DNA of 64,000 nucleotides from assembly GCA_964638635.1 (NCBI GenBank), contig CAZXAQ010000009.1, positions 1 to 64,000 of the forward strand. The letters run 5' to 3'. This DNA is from SZUA-430 sp964638635. GTDB lineage: Bacteria; Pseudomonadota; Alphaproteobacteria; Micropepsales; Micropepsaceae. The notes under the pieces were generated by a model. It worked only from the letters and a program-made list of their open reading frames with translations, was not told the DNA's origin and did not search any database. Of this stretch, positions 25,427 through 35,400 are shown one piece after another; position 1 is the stretch's first letter, and the number at the start of each line of letters is the position of its first letter. The translations under genes were made by a program, and so were the position numbers.

Positions 25427-26404
25427 ATGGCGGATTTGGACGGGATTCTTGGATGCTTGAAGGCGACCGCCGAAGCCACGCGGTTGCGTCTGCTCGCGCT
25501 TTTCACCAAGGGCGAGTTAACTGTGACCGAGGTCACGCAAATCCTACGTCAGAGCCAACCGCGCGTAAGCCGTCACCTGAAGTTGATGTCGGAGGCGGGG
25601 CTCATCGAACGCATCAAGGAAGGCAGCTGGGTTTTCTATCGCCTGGCGGAAGAAGGACCGGCGCGCGCGGTCGCCCAGAAGCTGAGTGAGCTGCTGCCCT
25701 GGGACGATGTTGTTCTGAAACGGGACATGGAGCGGCTTGAGAGCGTGCGCAAGCAGCGGCAGGACGATGCGCAGGAATACTTTGCTTCCAACGCGGCCGA
25801 GTGGGACCGATTGCGTGCGCTGCATATTCCGGAAGAGCAAGTCGAAGGCGCGCTGCTCGATTTGATCGGCGCGGCGCCGGTGCCGTCGTATCTGGATTTG
25901 GGTACGGGGACCGGGCGCATACTTGAGCTCGTGTCGCCGCGTGCGGAGCGCGCCGTTGGAGTCGATCTCAACGCGGAGATGCTGGCGTTGGCGCGGGCGC
26001 GGATCGAGAAGGCGGCGCTCAATCATGTGCAGGTGCGGCGCGGCGATCTGTTTCAGCTGCCGTATGGCGACCGCAGTTTCGATCTGATTACGCTGCATCA
26101 GGTGCTGCACTATCTCGAAGATCCGTCGGCGGCCGTTTCCGAGGCGGCGCGCGTGCTCAAGCCCGGCGGCAAGATCGCGATCATCGACTTTGCGCCACAC
26201 GCGCTCGAGTTTCTGCGCGACGAACACCAGCATCGCCGGCTTGGGTTTGCCGACAAGGAAGTGGCGCAGTGGTGCAAGGCGGCGGGGTTGTCGCTCTCCG
26301 TCACGCGCGCGTTTCCGCCGCGCGGGTCGTCGGGATTGACCGTTGTGGTTTGGCTGGCGGTCGCGCCAGCGGTGCCGCGGCGTAAGACGGCGGAGGCGGC
26401 CTAA
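25427..26404 (+). CDS. ArsR family regulator fused to a SAM-dependent methyltransferase domain
   Basis: A 325-residue fusion. Residues about 1-95 are an ArsR winged helix (LKATAEATRLRLLALFTKGE, then TEVTQILRQSQPRVSRHLKL). Residues about 150-300 are a class I methyltransferase with motif I LDLGTGTGRILELV and later ITLHQVLHYLEDP. Start at 25427 gives the ArsR domain a normal N-terminus and has AGAGG nine bases upstream. The gene is the first of a tight operon with metF (1-base overlap) and metH (4-base overlap). Related proteobacterial regulators (SahR) sense S-adenosylhomocysteine and control the SAM cycle; the methyltransferase domain here is a natural SAM/SAH sensor. The ligand is inferred. 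Confidence 0.88.
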   Translation: MADLDGILGCLKATAEATRLRLLALFTKGELTVTEVTQILRQSQPRVSRHLKLMSEAGLIERIKEGSWVFYRLAEEGPARAVAQKLSELLPWDDVVLKRDMERLESVRKQRQDDAQEYFASNAAEWDRLRALHIPEEQVEGALLDLIGAAPVPSYLDLGTGTGRILELVSPRAERAVGVDLNAEMLALARARIEKAALNHVQVRRGDLFQLPYGDRSFDLITLHQVLHYLEDPSAAVSEAARVLKPGGKIAIIDFAPHALEFLRDEHQHRRLGFADKEVAQWCKAAGLSLSVTRAFPPRGSSGLTVVVWLAVAPAVPRRKTAEAA

Positions 26405-27264
26405 TGTCTCTTTCCGTATCGTTCGAGTTCTTTCCGCCGCGCACGGAGGAGATGGAGGCGCAGCTTTGGCGCTCGATCGGCCGCCTTGCGCCGCTCAATC
26501 CGTCGTTCGTGTCGGTGACCTATGGCGCGGGCGGTTCGACGCGCGAACGGACGCACGCGACGATCAAGCGGCTCTTGGCTGAAACGCATCTGAAGCCCGC
26601 GGCGCATTTGACCTGTGTCGGCTCTTCGCGCGAGGCGATCGACGAGATCGTGCGCGATTATCTGCGGTCCGGCGTGCGGCACATCGTGGCGCTGCGCGGC
26701 GACATGCCGGAGCCCGGACCTTACGCGCAGGTCTCCGACGGTTACGAGTCCACGCCCGATCTCATTCGCGGGATTCGCAAGATTTGGCCGTTCGAAATCA
26801 GCGTTTCGGCCTATCCCGAGAAGCATCCGGATTCGCCGTCGGTCGAGCACGACTATGCGCTGCTGCGGGCGAAGATCGACGCGGGTGCCACGCGGGCGAT
26901 CACGCAGTTCGTCTACGACACCGACGTGGTGTTGCGGTTTGCCGACCGCGCCTATCGCGAGGGCGTGCGGGTGCCGATCGTGCCGGGGATCATGCCGGCC
27001 ACGAACTTCAAGGGCGTTGTGCGCATGGCGAAACGTTGCGGGGCTTCGATCCCGGATTCGCTGGCGCGGAAATTCGAAGGGCTCGACGACGATCTGGAGA
27101 CGCGCAAGCTGATTGCGGCGACGGTGGCGGCCGAGCAGGTCGAGAAGCTGCGCCGGCACGGCTTTGACTCGTTTCACTTCTACACATTGAACCAGGCGGA
27201 TCTGACGTTTGCGATCTGCCACTTACTGGGCGTGCGTGCGCAGGCCCCGGCGGCAGCGGTATGA
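26404..27264 (+). CDS. metF: Methylenetetrahydrofolate reductase
   Basis: A 286-residue FAD enzyme reducing 5,10-methylene-THF to 5-methyl-THF, the methyl donor for MetH. The TIM-barrel landmarks are SFEFFPPRTEEMEAQLW (catalytic Glu), PSFVSVTYGAGGSTRERTHA, HLTCVGSSREAIDEI, GVRHIVALRGDMPEPG and VPGIMPATNF. It begins on the last base of the ArsR-MT stop (TAATG) and overlaps metH by four bases, so flux into the methyl cycle is set by one transcript. Length is normal for the bacterial enzyme. Confidence 0.95.
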   Translation: MSLSVSFEFFPPRTEEMEAQLWRSIGRLAPLNPSFVSVTYGAGGSTRERTHATIKRLLAETHLKPAAHLTCVGSSREAIDEIVRDYLRSGVRHIVALRGDMPEPGPYAQVSDGYESTPDLIRGIRKIWPFEISVSAYPEKHPDSPSVEHDYALLRAKIDAGATRAITQFVYDTDVVLRFADRAYREGVRVPIVPGIMPATNFKGVVRMAKRCGASIPDSLARKFEGLDDDLETRKLIAATVAAEQVEKLRRHGFDSFHFYTLNQADLTFAICHLLGVRAQAPAAAV

Positions 27265-30200
27265 CCAAGACGGAACGAACCAAGCGCTTTCAGGCGCTCA
27301 TCGACGCTGCGCGCGAGCGGATCTTGCTGCTCGACGGCGCGAAAGGCGCGATGATCCAGACGTACAAGCTTTCGGAGGAGGATTATCGCGGCAGCCGGTT
27401 TGCGAATTTCACGCATGACCTCAAAGGCAATCACGACCTGCTCGCGATCACTAAGCCTTCGGTGCTGAGCGACATTCACGACGCGTTTCTGGATGCGGGT
27501 TCGGACATCATTCAGACGAACACGTTCAATGCGCAGAAGATCAGCCAGGCGGACTACGGCTGCGAGCATCTGAGTGCGGAGATCAATGTCGCTGCTGCAC
27601 GGGTGGCGCGGGAGAGTGCGGACAAGTTCTCGAGCGCCGATAAGCTGCGCTGGGTCGTGGGTTCCGTCGGGCCCACGAACAAGACGGCATCGCTGTCGCC
27701 GGATGTGAACGATCCGGGGTTTCGGGCGATCACGTTCGACGAACTGGTTGCGGCCTACAAAGAGCAGATTGCGGCGCTGATCGAAGGCGGCGTGGACGCG
27801 CTGATCGTCGAGACGATTTTCGATACCCTGAACGCGAAGGCGGCGGGTTATGCGGCGGAGCTGGTGTTCGACGATGTCGGCTATCGCGTGCCGATTTGGT
27901 TTTCGGGCACGATCACGGACAAGTCGGGCCGCACGCTGACCGGGCAGACGACGGAAGCGTTTTGGCATTCGATCCGGCATACGAAGCCGTTTGCGGTCGG
28001 GTTGAACTGCGCGTTGGGCGCGGCGGACTTGCGGCAGTATGTGGCCGATCTTTCGCGCGTTGCGGACACGCTGGTGTCGACGCATCCGAATGCGGGGTTG
28101 CCGAACGCGTTCGGCGGCTACGACGACTCGCCGGAGTATATGGCGGGTGTGCTGGGTGAGTTCGCGCAGGCCGGGTTGCTCAATATTGTGGGCGGGTGCT
28201 GCGGCGTTTCGCCGAAGCATATCAAGGCGATTGCTGCGGCGGTGAAGCCGCATCGGCCGCGCGTGGTGCCGACGCTGGCTAAGCAGATGCGGCTCTCAGG
28301 GTTGGAGCCGTTTGTGCTGACGCCGGAGACGAATTTCGTCAACGTGGGTGAGCGGACGAACGTGACGGGCTCGGCGAAGTTCCGCAAGCTGATCACCGAC
28401 GGCAAGTACGACGAGGCGCTCGATATCGCGCAGGGCCAGGTCGAGAACGGCGCGCAGATCATCGACGTCAACATGGACGAAGGCCTGCTCGACAGCGAGA
28501 AAGCGATGGTGCGCTTTCTCAATCTGATCGCGGCGGAGCCCGAGATCGCGCGCGTGCCGGTGATGATCGACTCGTCGAAGTGGTCGGTGATTGAGGCAGG
28601 CTTGAAGTGCGTTCAGGGCAAGCCGGTTGTGAATTCGATCTCGCTGAAAGAAGGCGAAGCGTCGTTCATCGAACATGCCGAGAAGTGCAAGCGCTACGGC
28701 GCCGCCGTCGTCGTGATGGCCTTTGACGAGAAGGGGCAGGCGGATACCGCCGAGCGCAAGTTCGAGATCTGCAAACGCTCCTACGATGTGCTGGTCAACA
28801 AGGTCGGGTTTGCGCCCGAGGACATCATCTTCGATCCGAACATCTTTGCGGTGGCGACCGGGATCGAGGAGCACAACGACTATGCCAACGCGTTCATCGA
28901 GGCGGCAGCGCGCATTCGAAAGGAGCTGCCGCACGCGCACGTGTCGGGCGGTGTGTCGAATATTTCGTTCGCGTTTCGCGGCAACGAGCCGGTGCGCGAG
29001 GCGATGCACTCGGCGTTTCTCTATCATGCGATCAAGGCCGGCATGAGCATGGGGATCGTAAACGCGGGGCAGCTCACGGTTTACGAGGACATGCCCGGCG
29101 AGTTGCGCGATGCGGTGGAAGACGTGCTGTTGAACCGGCGCGCGGACTCGACGGAGCGGCTCTTGGATGTGGCCGGTCGCTACAAGAATAGCGGCGAGGC
29201 GAAGGTCGAGGAGACGTTGGCCTGGCGCGAGGCGCCGGTCGAGGAGCGATTGAAGCACGCGCTGGTGCACGGGATCGACGAGTTCGTTGTGGCCGACACG
29301 GAAGAAGCGCGTGCCAAGGCGAAGCGACCGCTCGACGTGATCGAAGGGCCGTTGATGGCGGGCATGAACGTCGTCGGCGATCTTTTCGGCGCGGGCAAGA
29401 TGTTCCTGCCGCAGGTCGTGAAGTCAGCGCGGGTGATGAAGAAAGCGGTCGGCTATCTCGTGCCGTTCATGGACGCGGAGAAGGACGCGGCCGGTACTGC
29501 GCGCGAGGCCAAAGGCAAGATCGTCATGGCGACGGTCAAAGGCGACGTGCACGATATCGGCAAAAACATCGTGGGCGTCGTGCTTCAGTGCAACAACTAC
29601 GACGTTGTCGATCTGGGTGTCATGGTGCCGGCGGCGAAGATCATCGAAGCGGCGCGGGCGGAGAAGGCGGATATCATCGGGCTCTCGGGTCTGATCACGC
29701 CGTCGCTCGACGAGATGTGCCATGTGGCGGCGGAGATGGAGCGGGCGGGGTTCGACATTCCTCTGCTCATCGGTGGCGCGACGACGTCGAAGGTGCACAC
29801 GGCGGTCAAGATCGAGCCGAACTATAAGCGGGGCGCCACGGTCTACGTGACCGATGCGAGCCGCGCGGTCGGCGTGGCGTCGAGCTTGCTGTCGAAAGAA
29901 CAGCGTGGCGCGTTCGTCGATGCGACGCGCGTGGAGTACGAGAAGATTGCGGCCACCTACGCGCGCGGAAAGTCGCCGGAGAAGCGGTTGCCGCTGGCCG
30001 AGGCGCGGGCGAACCGGATGAAGGTGGACTGGAAGGCGTACACGCCGCCGGTGCCGCGCTTCTTCGGCGTGAGGGCGTACGACAAGATCGATCTCAAGGC
30101 CGTTGCCAAGTACATCGATTGGACACCGTTCTTCCGCACCTGGGAACTCGTCGGCACCTATCCGATGATCCTCGAGGACGACAAGGTCGGTGCGACGGCG

Positions 30201-30986
30201 CGGGCGCTCTATGCGGATGCGCAGAAGATGCTCGGGCGGATCTTCGACGGCGGCTGGTTGAAGGCGCGCGCGGCGGTTGGGTTCTGGCCGGCGAATTCGG
30301 TCGGCTTCGACGACATCGAGATCTACGCGGATCCGGAGCGCTCAAAAGTGCTGGGCACGTTCCACACGCTGCGCCAACAGATGAAGCGCGACGACGGGCG
30401 GCCGAATCTGGCGTTGGCCGATTTCATCGCGCCGAAGGAAACGGGCGTCGGCGACTATCTCGGCGCCTTCGCGGTGACCGCGGGGCATGGCGAGATCGAG
30501 CGCAGCCTCGTGTTCAAGCGCGCGAACGACGATTACGACGGCATTCTGTTCAAGGCGCTGGGCGATCGATTGGCCGAGGCGCTCGCCGAATACACGCACG
30601 AGCGCGTGCGGCGCGAACTTTGGGGTTACGCGCGCGGCGAGAACCTGAGCAACGCCGATCTGATCGCGGAGAAGTATCGCGGCATCCGGCCGGCGCCCGG
30701 TTATCCGGCGCAACCCGATCACACGGAGAAGGGCACGCTGTTTAAGCTGCTCGACGCGGGCACGAATGCAGGCATGGAACTCACCGAGAGCTTTGCGATG
30801 ACGCCCGGTTCATCCGTGAGCGGGCTCTATTTCAGCCATCCGGACGCCGTCTATTTCGGCATCGGCCGCATCGAGCGCGATCAGGTCGAAGACTATGCGA
30901 AGCGCAAGGGCATGCCCTTGGCGGAGGCCGAGCGCTGGCTCGCGCCGAACCTCAACTACGTGCCGGGTAAGGCGGAGGCGGCGTAG
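27261..30986 (+). CDS. metH: Cobalamin-dependent methionine synthase
   Basis: A 1241-residue single-chain MetH. The modules are in the standard order. The homocysteine-binding domain has zinc cysteines in LNCALGA and VGGCCGVSP. The methyl-THF domain begins NVGERTNVTGSAKFRKLI. The B12 cap and binding domain has the lower-ligand histidine in GDVHDIGKN (His764). The SAM-dependent reactivation domain is at the C-terminus (DFIAPKETGVGDYLGAFAVT, then ELWGYARGENLSNADLI). It transfers the methyl group of 5-methyl-THF to homocysteine. ATG overlaps the metF stop. The convergent DUF4345 gene overlaps its last 31 bases. Confidence 0.97.
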   Translation: MTKTERTKRFQALIDAARERILLLDGAKGAMIQTYKLSEEDYRGSRFANFTHDLKGNHDLLAITKPSVLSDIHDAFLDAGSDIIQTNTFNAQKISQADYGCEHLSAEINVAAARVARESADKFSSADKLRWVVGSVGPTNKTASLSPDVNDPGFRAITFDELVAAYKEQIAALIEGGVDALIVETIFDTLNAKAAGYAAELVFDDVGYRVPIWFSGTITDKSGRTLTGQTTEAFWHSIRHTKPFAVGLNCALGAADLRQYVADLSRVADTLVSTHPNAGLPNAFGGYDDSPEYMAGVLGEFAQAGLLNIVGGCCGVSPKHIKAIAAAVKPHRPRVVPTLAKQMRLSGLEPFVLTPETNFVNVGERTNVTGSAKFRKLITDGKYDEALDIAQGQVENGAQIIDVNMDEGLLDSEKAMVRFLNLIAAEPEIARVPVMIDSSKWSVIEAGLKCVQGKPVVNSISLKEGEASFIEHAEKCKRYGAAVVVMAFDEKGQADTAERKFEICKRSYDVLVNKVGFAPEDIIFDPNIFAVATGIEEHNDYANAFIEAAARIRKELPHAHVSGGVSNISFAFRGNEPVREAMHSAFLYHAIKAGMSMGIVNAGQLTVYEDMPGELRDAVEDVLLNRRADSTERLLDVAGRYKNSGEAKVEETLAWREAPVEERLKHALVHGIDEFVVADTEEARAKAKRPLDVIEGPLMAGMNVVGDLFGAGKMFLPQVVKSARVMKKAVGYLVPFMDAEKDAAGTAREAKGKIVMATVKGDVHDIGKNIVGVVLQCNNYDVVDLGVMVPAAKIIEAARAEKADIIGLSGLITPSLDEMCHVAAEMERAGFDIPLLIGGATTSKVHTAVKIEPNYKRGATVYVTDASRAVGVASSLLSKEQRGAFVDATRVEYEKIAATYARGKSPEKRLPLAEARANRMKVDWKAYTPPVPRFFGVRAYDKIDLKAVAKYIDWTPFFRTWELVGTYPMILEDDKVGATARALYADAQKMLGRIFDGGWLKARAAVGFWPANSVGFDDIEIYADPERSKVLGTFHTLRQQMKRDDGRPNLALADFIAPKETGVGDYLGAFAVTAGHGEIERSLVFKRANDDYDGILFKALGDRLAEALAEYTHERVRRELWGYARGENLSNADLIAEKYRGIRPAPGYPAQPDHTEKGTLFKLLDAGTNAGMELTESFAMTPGSSVSGLYFSHPDAVYFGIGRIERDQVEDYAKRKGMPLAEAERWLAPNLNYVPGKAEAA

Positions 30987-31339
30987 GGGAGGGCGATCAG
31001 GGCGCCGACGCCGAACTCGAAGGCGATCGAGGTGAGGTTGAAGCGGGTCATTGCGCCGTCGATGAGGGCTGAGCAGAGGCGACAGATGCCGGCGAGCACC
31101 CAGCCGAGGGCGAGCGTCAGGAAGGCGTGCGGCTCGCCGGTCACGAGCGGGTAGAGCGAGACGCCGATGAAGACGCCGCCATAGGTCGCGCGGACCTCGG
31201 AGATCGAGTGGGCGAGGCCGGGGACAGTTTGCAGGCCGATCAGGTCGAGCGCGCCTTGCGGGCGGATCAGACCGAACAGTCCAAGGCCCAGGCTGAACAA
31301 CGTCGCGACATAGCCAAGGATGGTGAGGGCTTCGGGCAT
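30956..31339 (-). CDS. DUF4345-like membrane protein
   Basis: A 127-residue protein with four membrane segments (ILGYVATLFSLGLGLFGLIR, YGGVFIGVSLYPLVTG, FLTLALGWVLAGICRLCSAL, IAFEFGVGALIALPYAASAL). The central ISEVRATYGGVFIGVSLYPL is the DUF4345 signature; function unknown. Start at 31339 (MPEALTILG) is preferred over an upstream ATG at 31426. Its 3' end runs 31 bases into the 3' end of metH on the opposite strand. Confidence 0.72.
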   Translation of the reverse strand: MPEALTILGYVATLFSLGLGLFGLIRPQGALDLIGLQTVPGLAHSISEVRATYGGVFIGVSLYPLVTGEPHAFLTLALGWVLAGICRLCSALIDGAMTRFNLTSIAFEFGVGALIALPYAASALPGT

Positions 31340-31383
31340 TTTTGAGGGGAATCCTGCGGTTGCGGTTCGCCTTAGATACGAAA

Positions 31384-31412
31384 GAAGGGCCGGTGGTGAC
31401 CACCGGCCCTTC
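31384..31412 (-). terminator. Strong hairpin after the microprotein gene
   Basis: Two 14-base arms, GAAGGGCCGGTGGT and its exact complement, are separated by one base, so the real loop is a few bases wide. On the minus strand the hairpin is followed by TTTCGT. It lies 24 bases after the stop of the 25-codon gene ending at 31437 and would end its transcript. Confidence 0.75.
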
Positions 31413-31436
31413 GAATTTCCCCGCAATCGACGCGGT

Positions 31437-31514
31437 CTACAGAAGCCCGATTACTATGGCCCCGAGAAACGCGAACACGACCCCTGTTGTGATCAGACTC
31501 AGCTGCTCAGCCAT
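31437..31514 (-). CDS. 25-residue single-span membrane microprotein
   Basis: Product MAEQLSLITTGVVFAFLGAI followed by VIGLL, a single hydrophobic helix with a short polar N-terminus. The ATG is preceded by AAGGAGGG eight bases upstream, the best Shine-Dalgarno site seen in this part of the window, and a strong hairpin follows the stop. Together they mark a deliberately expressed gene too small for ordinary gene callers. Similar tiny membrane proteins (LxxxGxxFAFLGAI) are to my memory present in Hyphomicrobiales, but their function is unknown. Codons upstream of this ATG are not membrane-like and have no ribosome site. Confidence 0.72.
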   Translation of the reverse strand: MAEQLSLITTGVVFAFLGAIVIGLL

Positions 31515-31773
31515 AAGAGCGCCCTCCTTTTCCGTCAGGGTGAACACAGTGTGGCACGAAATGTCGCAGGGCCCAACAAGATTCGATACGGCGGTGCAAC
31601 AAATCCACAGGGAGCGCACCGTAACTCTCTGATCTACCAGGGAATTTCCGATCCGTCGTGGTTAAGAACGGGCATGAAGTGTGGTTTCGCGGGTTCTCCG
31701 TGCCGAAGCGTGTGACGCTTCTTGGAGGCACTGTTGCATTGATGCCGCGGCGCTGTTGCGTGAGCGCCAGGCG

Positions 31774-32469
31774 CTAGTAATGCAGCTTCATGGGCAGCCG
31801 GTTCTCGCGGGCGATCCGGCACATTTCGTAGAACGTGGCGAAGCCGAATTGGGCTTGCGCGTCGAACGTGTCGGTCTCGGTTAAGGTCCGTGCGCGCCAG
31901 GTGGCGATGTCTGCCGGGCTCGCGCCCCAGTTCATGTCGTTCAGGTATTCGAGCGCGCGCCACAACAGATCGATCGAACCCGCTTTGATGGGCTGGCCCG
32001 CGGGGTCTTTCATGCCGATGCCGAAGGCGAAATTCACCGGGAACCAGATGCCGCAGTTGAGGATTTCCCAGAGCGCGTCTTTCTTCTCGCTGGGCTTCAT
32101 CGCCGCCTCGAACGCGGGATCGCGTTCCCACGTTTTCATGAACGTCACGGGACGCGGCAGATGCGCGTGGTTGGTGTAGGCGGCAAGCAGGATGGCGCCG
32201 CCGTAGCCGGGCACGCCCATTTCGCCGACGAAATAGGGCGGCAGCATGCCTTCCTTCCACGAGAGCGGCTCCTTCAGATGCTGCTGAAGCTTGAAGGTCG
32301 CTTCTTCCAGCCAGCCCGCGATGATCCCTTGAAGCTCGACCGGATCGGTCACGGCCGTGCGGTCCTTCTTCGAACCGAAGGGGGACGATTCGCCCGCGCG
32401 CGTTCTGCCGTTTTGCCACTCGGCGGCGTAATAGCGCGTCAGCGTGCCGACATAGAGATCGACGTTCAT
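31774..32469 (-). CDS. Hypothetical protein coupled to the HyuA-HyuB gene
   Basis: A 231-residue soluble protein starting MNVDLYVGTLTRYYAAEWQN, rich in aromatic residues, with the blocks GMLPPYFVGEMGVPGYGGAI and LWEILNCGIWFPVNFAF. No signal peptide or known catalytic motif is apparent. Its ATG overlaps the stop of the upstream hydantoinase gene by four bases, so the two are cotranslated. I do not recognise the family and see no basis for a reaction. Confidence 0.7.
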   Translation of the reverse strand: MNVDLYVGTLTRYYAAEWQNGRTRAGESSPFGSKKDRTAVTDPVELQGIIAGWLEEATFKLQQHLKEPLSWKEGMLPPYFVGEMGVPGYGGAILLAAYTNHAHLPRPVTFMKTWERDPAFEAAMKPSEKKDALWEILNCGIWFPVNFAFGIGMKDPAGQPIKAGSIDLLWRALEYLNDMNWGASPADIATWRARTLTETDTFDAQAQFGFATFYEMCRIARENRLPMKLHY

Positions 32470-35400
32470 TCTTGGCCTTGTTCTCTTCGTGTACTGCCGT
32501 ACCCCCCTCCGCCCGGGGTTTCAATGACAAAAACATCGCCGGGCTCGACGGCCGCGACTGCGCATCCAGGCAGGTCTTCGACCTTTCCGTGTTTGCGCTT
32601 GATCGCGTTGCGGCCCGGCTTCGCGTCAGCTCCACCCTTGATGCCGAACGGGGCGATGCGGCGGCGGGTTGAGAGGATGCCGGCTTCCATCGCTTCGCGG
32701 AATTCGATTTCGCGGATGGTGCCGTCGCCGCCCTTGTGCGCGCCTGCGCCGCCGGAGTCTTTGCGAATCGCGAATCGGCGGAGGAGAACGGGGTAGCGCC
32801 ACTCGAGCACTTCGGGGTCGGTGAGGCGCGAGTTCGTCATGTGCGTGTGAACCGCGCTGGCGCCATCGAAGGTTGGGCCGGCGCCCGCGCCGCCGCAGAT
32901 GGTCTCGTAGTACTGGTGGCGCGCGTTGCCGAACGTGAAGTTGTTCATCGTGCCTTGGCTCGCGGCTATGATGCCGAGCGCGCCGAACAGCGCGTCGGTG
33001 ACGGCTTGGCTGGTTTCGACGTTGCCGGCGACGACGGCCGCGGGGTAGCTCGGGTTCAAGAGCGAGTGATCCGGCACAATGATGTCGAGCGGTCTCAAGC
33101 AGCCTGCGTTCAACGAGATGTCGCTGTCGATCAGGCAGCGGAAGACGTAGAGCACGGCCGCCGTCGTGACGGAGCGCGGGGCGTTGAAGTTCGTCGGGCG
33201 CTGCGGGCTTGTGCCCGTGAAGTCGATCGTGGCGCTGCGGCGTTCGCGGTCGACCGTCACTTTCACGCGGATGATGGCGCCGTCGTCCATCTCGTGTTCG
33301 AACGCGCTGTCGTCGAGTGCGCCGATCACGCGGCGGACCTGCTCCTCGGCGTTGTCTTGGACGTGACCCATGTAAGACGCGACGACGTCGCGGCCTTGGG
33401 TGGTGCAGAGGTTCTTCAGTTCCTCCGCGCCTTTCACGCACGCGGCGATCTGCGCCTTCAGATCGGCGACGTTTTGCGAGGGGTTGCGCGCGGGGTAGGG
33501 GCCGGAGCCAAGGATGTCGTTCACGCGACGGTCGTCGAATTTTCCGCCGCGCATGATGCGCTCACCCTGGAACAAGACGCCTTCTTCGTCGACCGATGTC
33601 GAGTTCGGCGGCATGGAGCCGGGCGAGATGCCGCCGATGTCGGCGTGGTGACCGCGGGATGCGACGTAGAACGCGGGCAGAGGTTCGTCGTTCAAGAACA
33701 CCGGCATGACGACGGTGATGTCGGGCAGATGCGTGCCGCCGGCGTAGGGCGCGTTCAGCGCGAAGGCATCGCCCGGCGACATGCCGCCGGCGTGACGGGT
33801 GAGCACGGCGCGCACACTTTCGCCCATGGAGCCCAGATGGACCGGCATGTGCGGGGCGTTGGCGATCAAGCTACCGGCGGCGTCGAAGATCGCGCAGGAG
33901 AAGTCGAGGCGCTCTTTGATGTTTACGGAGGACGCGGTCTTCTCGAGCACGACGCCCATCTGCTCGGCGATGGACATGAAGAGCGCGTTGAAGATTTCGA
34001 GGCGGACGGGATCTGCCTGGGAGCGCCGGCCTCCGGCCGGTACTTGCAAGAGCCGGCCGGAGGCCGGCGCTCCCAGGACAAGATTTCCGTCGCTGCGATA
34101 TTCGGCTTGCCAGTTGGGGTCGATGACGATTGTCGAGTTCGGTTCGATGATGAGCGCGGGGCCTGCGATCTTGTCGCCCGGATTGAGGTGTTCGCGCAGG
34201 TAGATCGGCGCTGTGTGGCTTTGACCGTCGGCGAGGAACGTCGTTGTGGCGTGCGCTTGCAAGGGGCCGGTGCGGTTGGCGTCGATGCGCGGTAGCGTCG
34301 GTGGTGGGGCTTGCGCGGCGGCGTCGACGGCAATCGATTCGACGATCAGTTGGCGATCCTGATCCCAGAAGCCGAAGCGGGCGCGGTGGGCCTCTGCGAA
34401 GTGTGCTTCGATTTCGCTCTCGGTGCCGAACGGCACGGCGAGGGCGGTGTCGGTTCCTTGATAGCGCAGGTGAATGGTTGCGTTCGTGGTGATCGATGCG
34501 GGTGCGAAGCCTTGGGCCGCGACTTCGTTGGCTGCTGCTGTGGCGAGCTTAGCGGTTTCATCGCCGAGCATCGCCATGACGCCGGACTCAAGCGGGCGTT
34601 CGATGGCTTTCTCGCGGCGCGCTTGGGTTTGCGCGAAGCCCATGCCGAACGCCGACAGCACGCCGGCCAGCGGGTGGATCATGATCGTCTTCATGCCGAG
34701 CGCGTCGGCGACGCGGCAGGCGAGTTGCGCGCCGGCGCCGCCGAAGCACTGCAGCGCATAGCCGGTGACGTCGGCGCCTTGCGCGATCGAGATGCGTTTG
34801 ATCGCTTCGGCCATGTTGGCGACGGCGATCTTCAGGAAACCGTCGGCCGCTTCTTGCGGCGAGGTTTTGAGGTCGCGGGCGAGCGCGTGGAACTTGTCGG
34901 CGACGACGCCAGGGTCGATCGGTTGGTCGGCGTTTGGACCGAACACACTCGGGAAGTAAGCGGGTGCGATGCGGCCCGTCATGACGTTCGCGTCGGTGAC
35001 GGTGAGCGGGCCGCCTTTGCGGTAGCAGGCAGGGCCTGGATTGGCGCCTGCGCTCTCGGGGCCGACGCGCATGCGGGCGTTTTCGTAGAAGAGTATCGAG
35101 CCGCCGCCGGCTGCGACCGTGTGCACGGCGAGCATAGGCGCGCGCAGGCGGATGCCGTTCAGTTCGTTTTCGAAGATGCGCTCGTACGTGCCGTCGAAGC
35201 GCGAGACGTCGGTCGAGGTGCCGCCCATGTCGAAGCCGATGACTTTCGCGAAGCCTGCCGCCTTCGCGGTTTCGGCCATGCCGATCACGCCGCCGGCGGG
35301 GCCGGAGAGCAGCGCGTCTTTGCCGGAGAAGTGGTTCGCGTCGGCGAGCGCGCCGCTCGAGCGCATGAAGCGCAAGCGGCCGTCGTGGGCCGCGCCGCCG

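Noticed and set aside
32736..34295. 519-codon plus-strand frame over the HyuA-HyuB gene
   Set aside because: Shadow frame; the minus strand carries both family domains.
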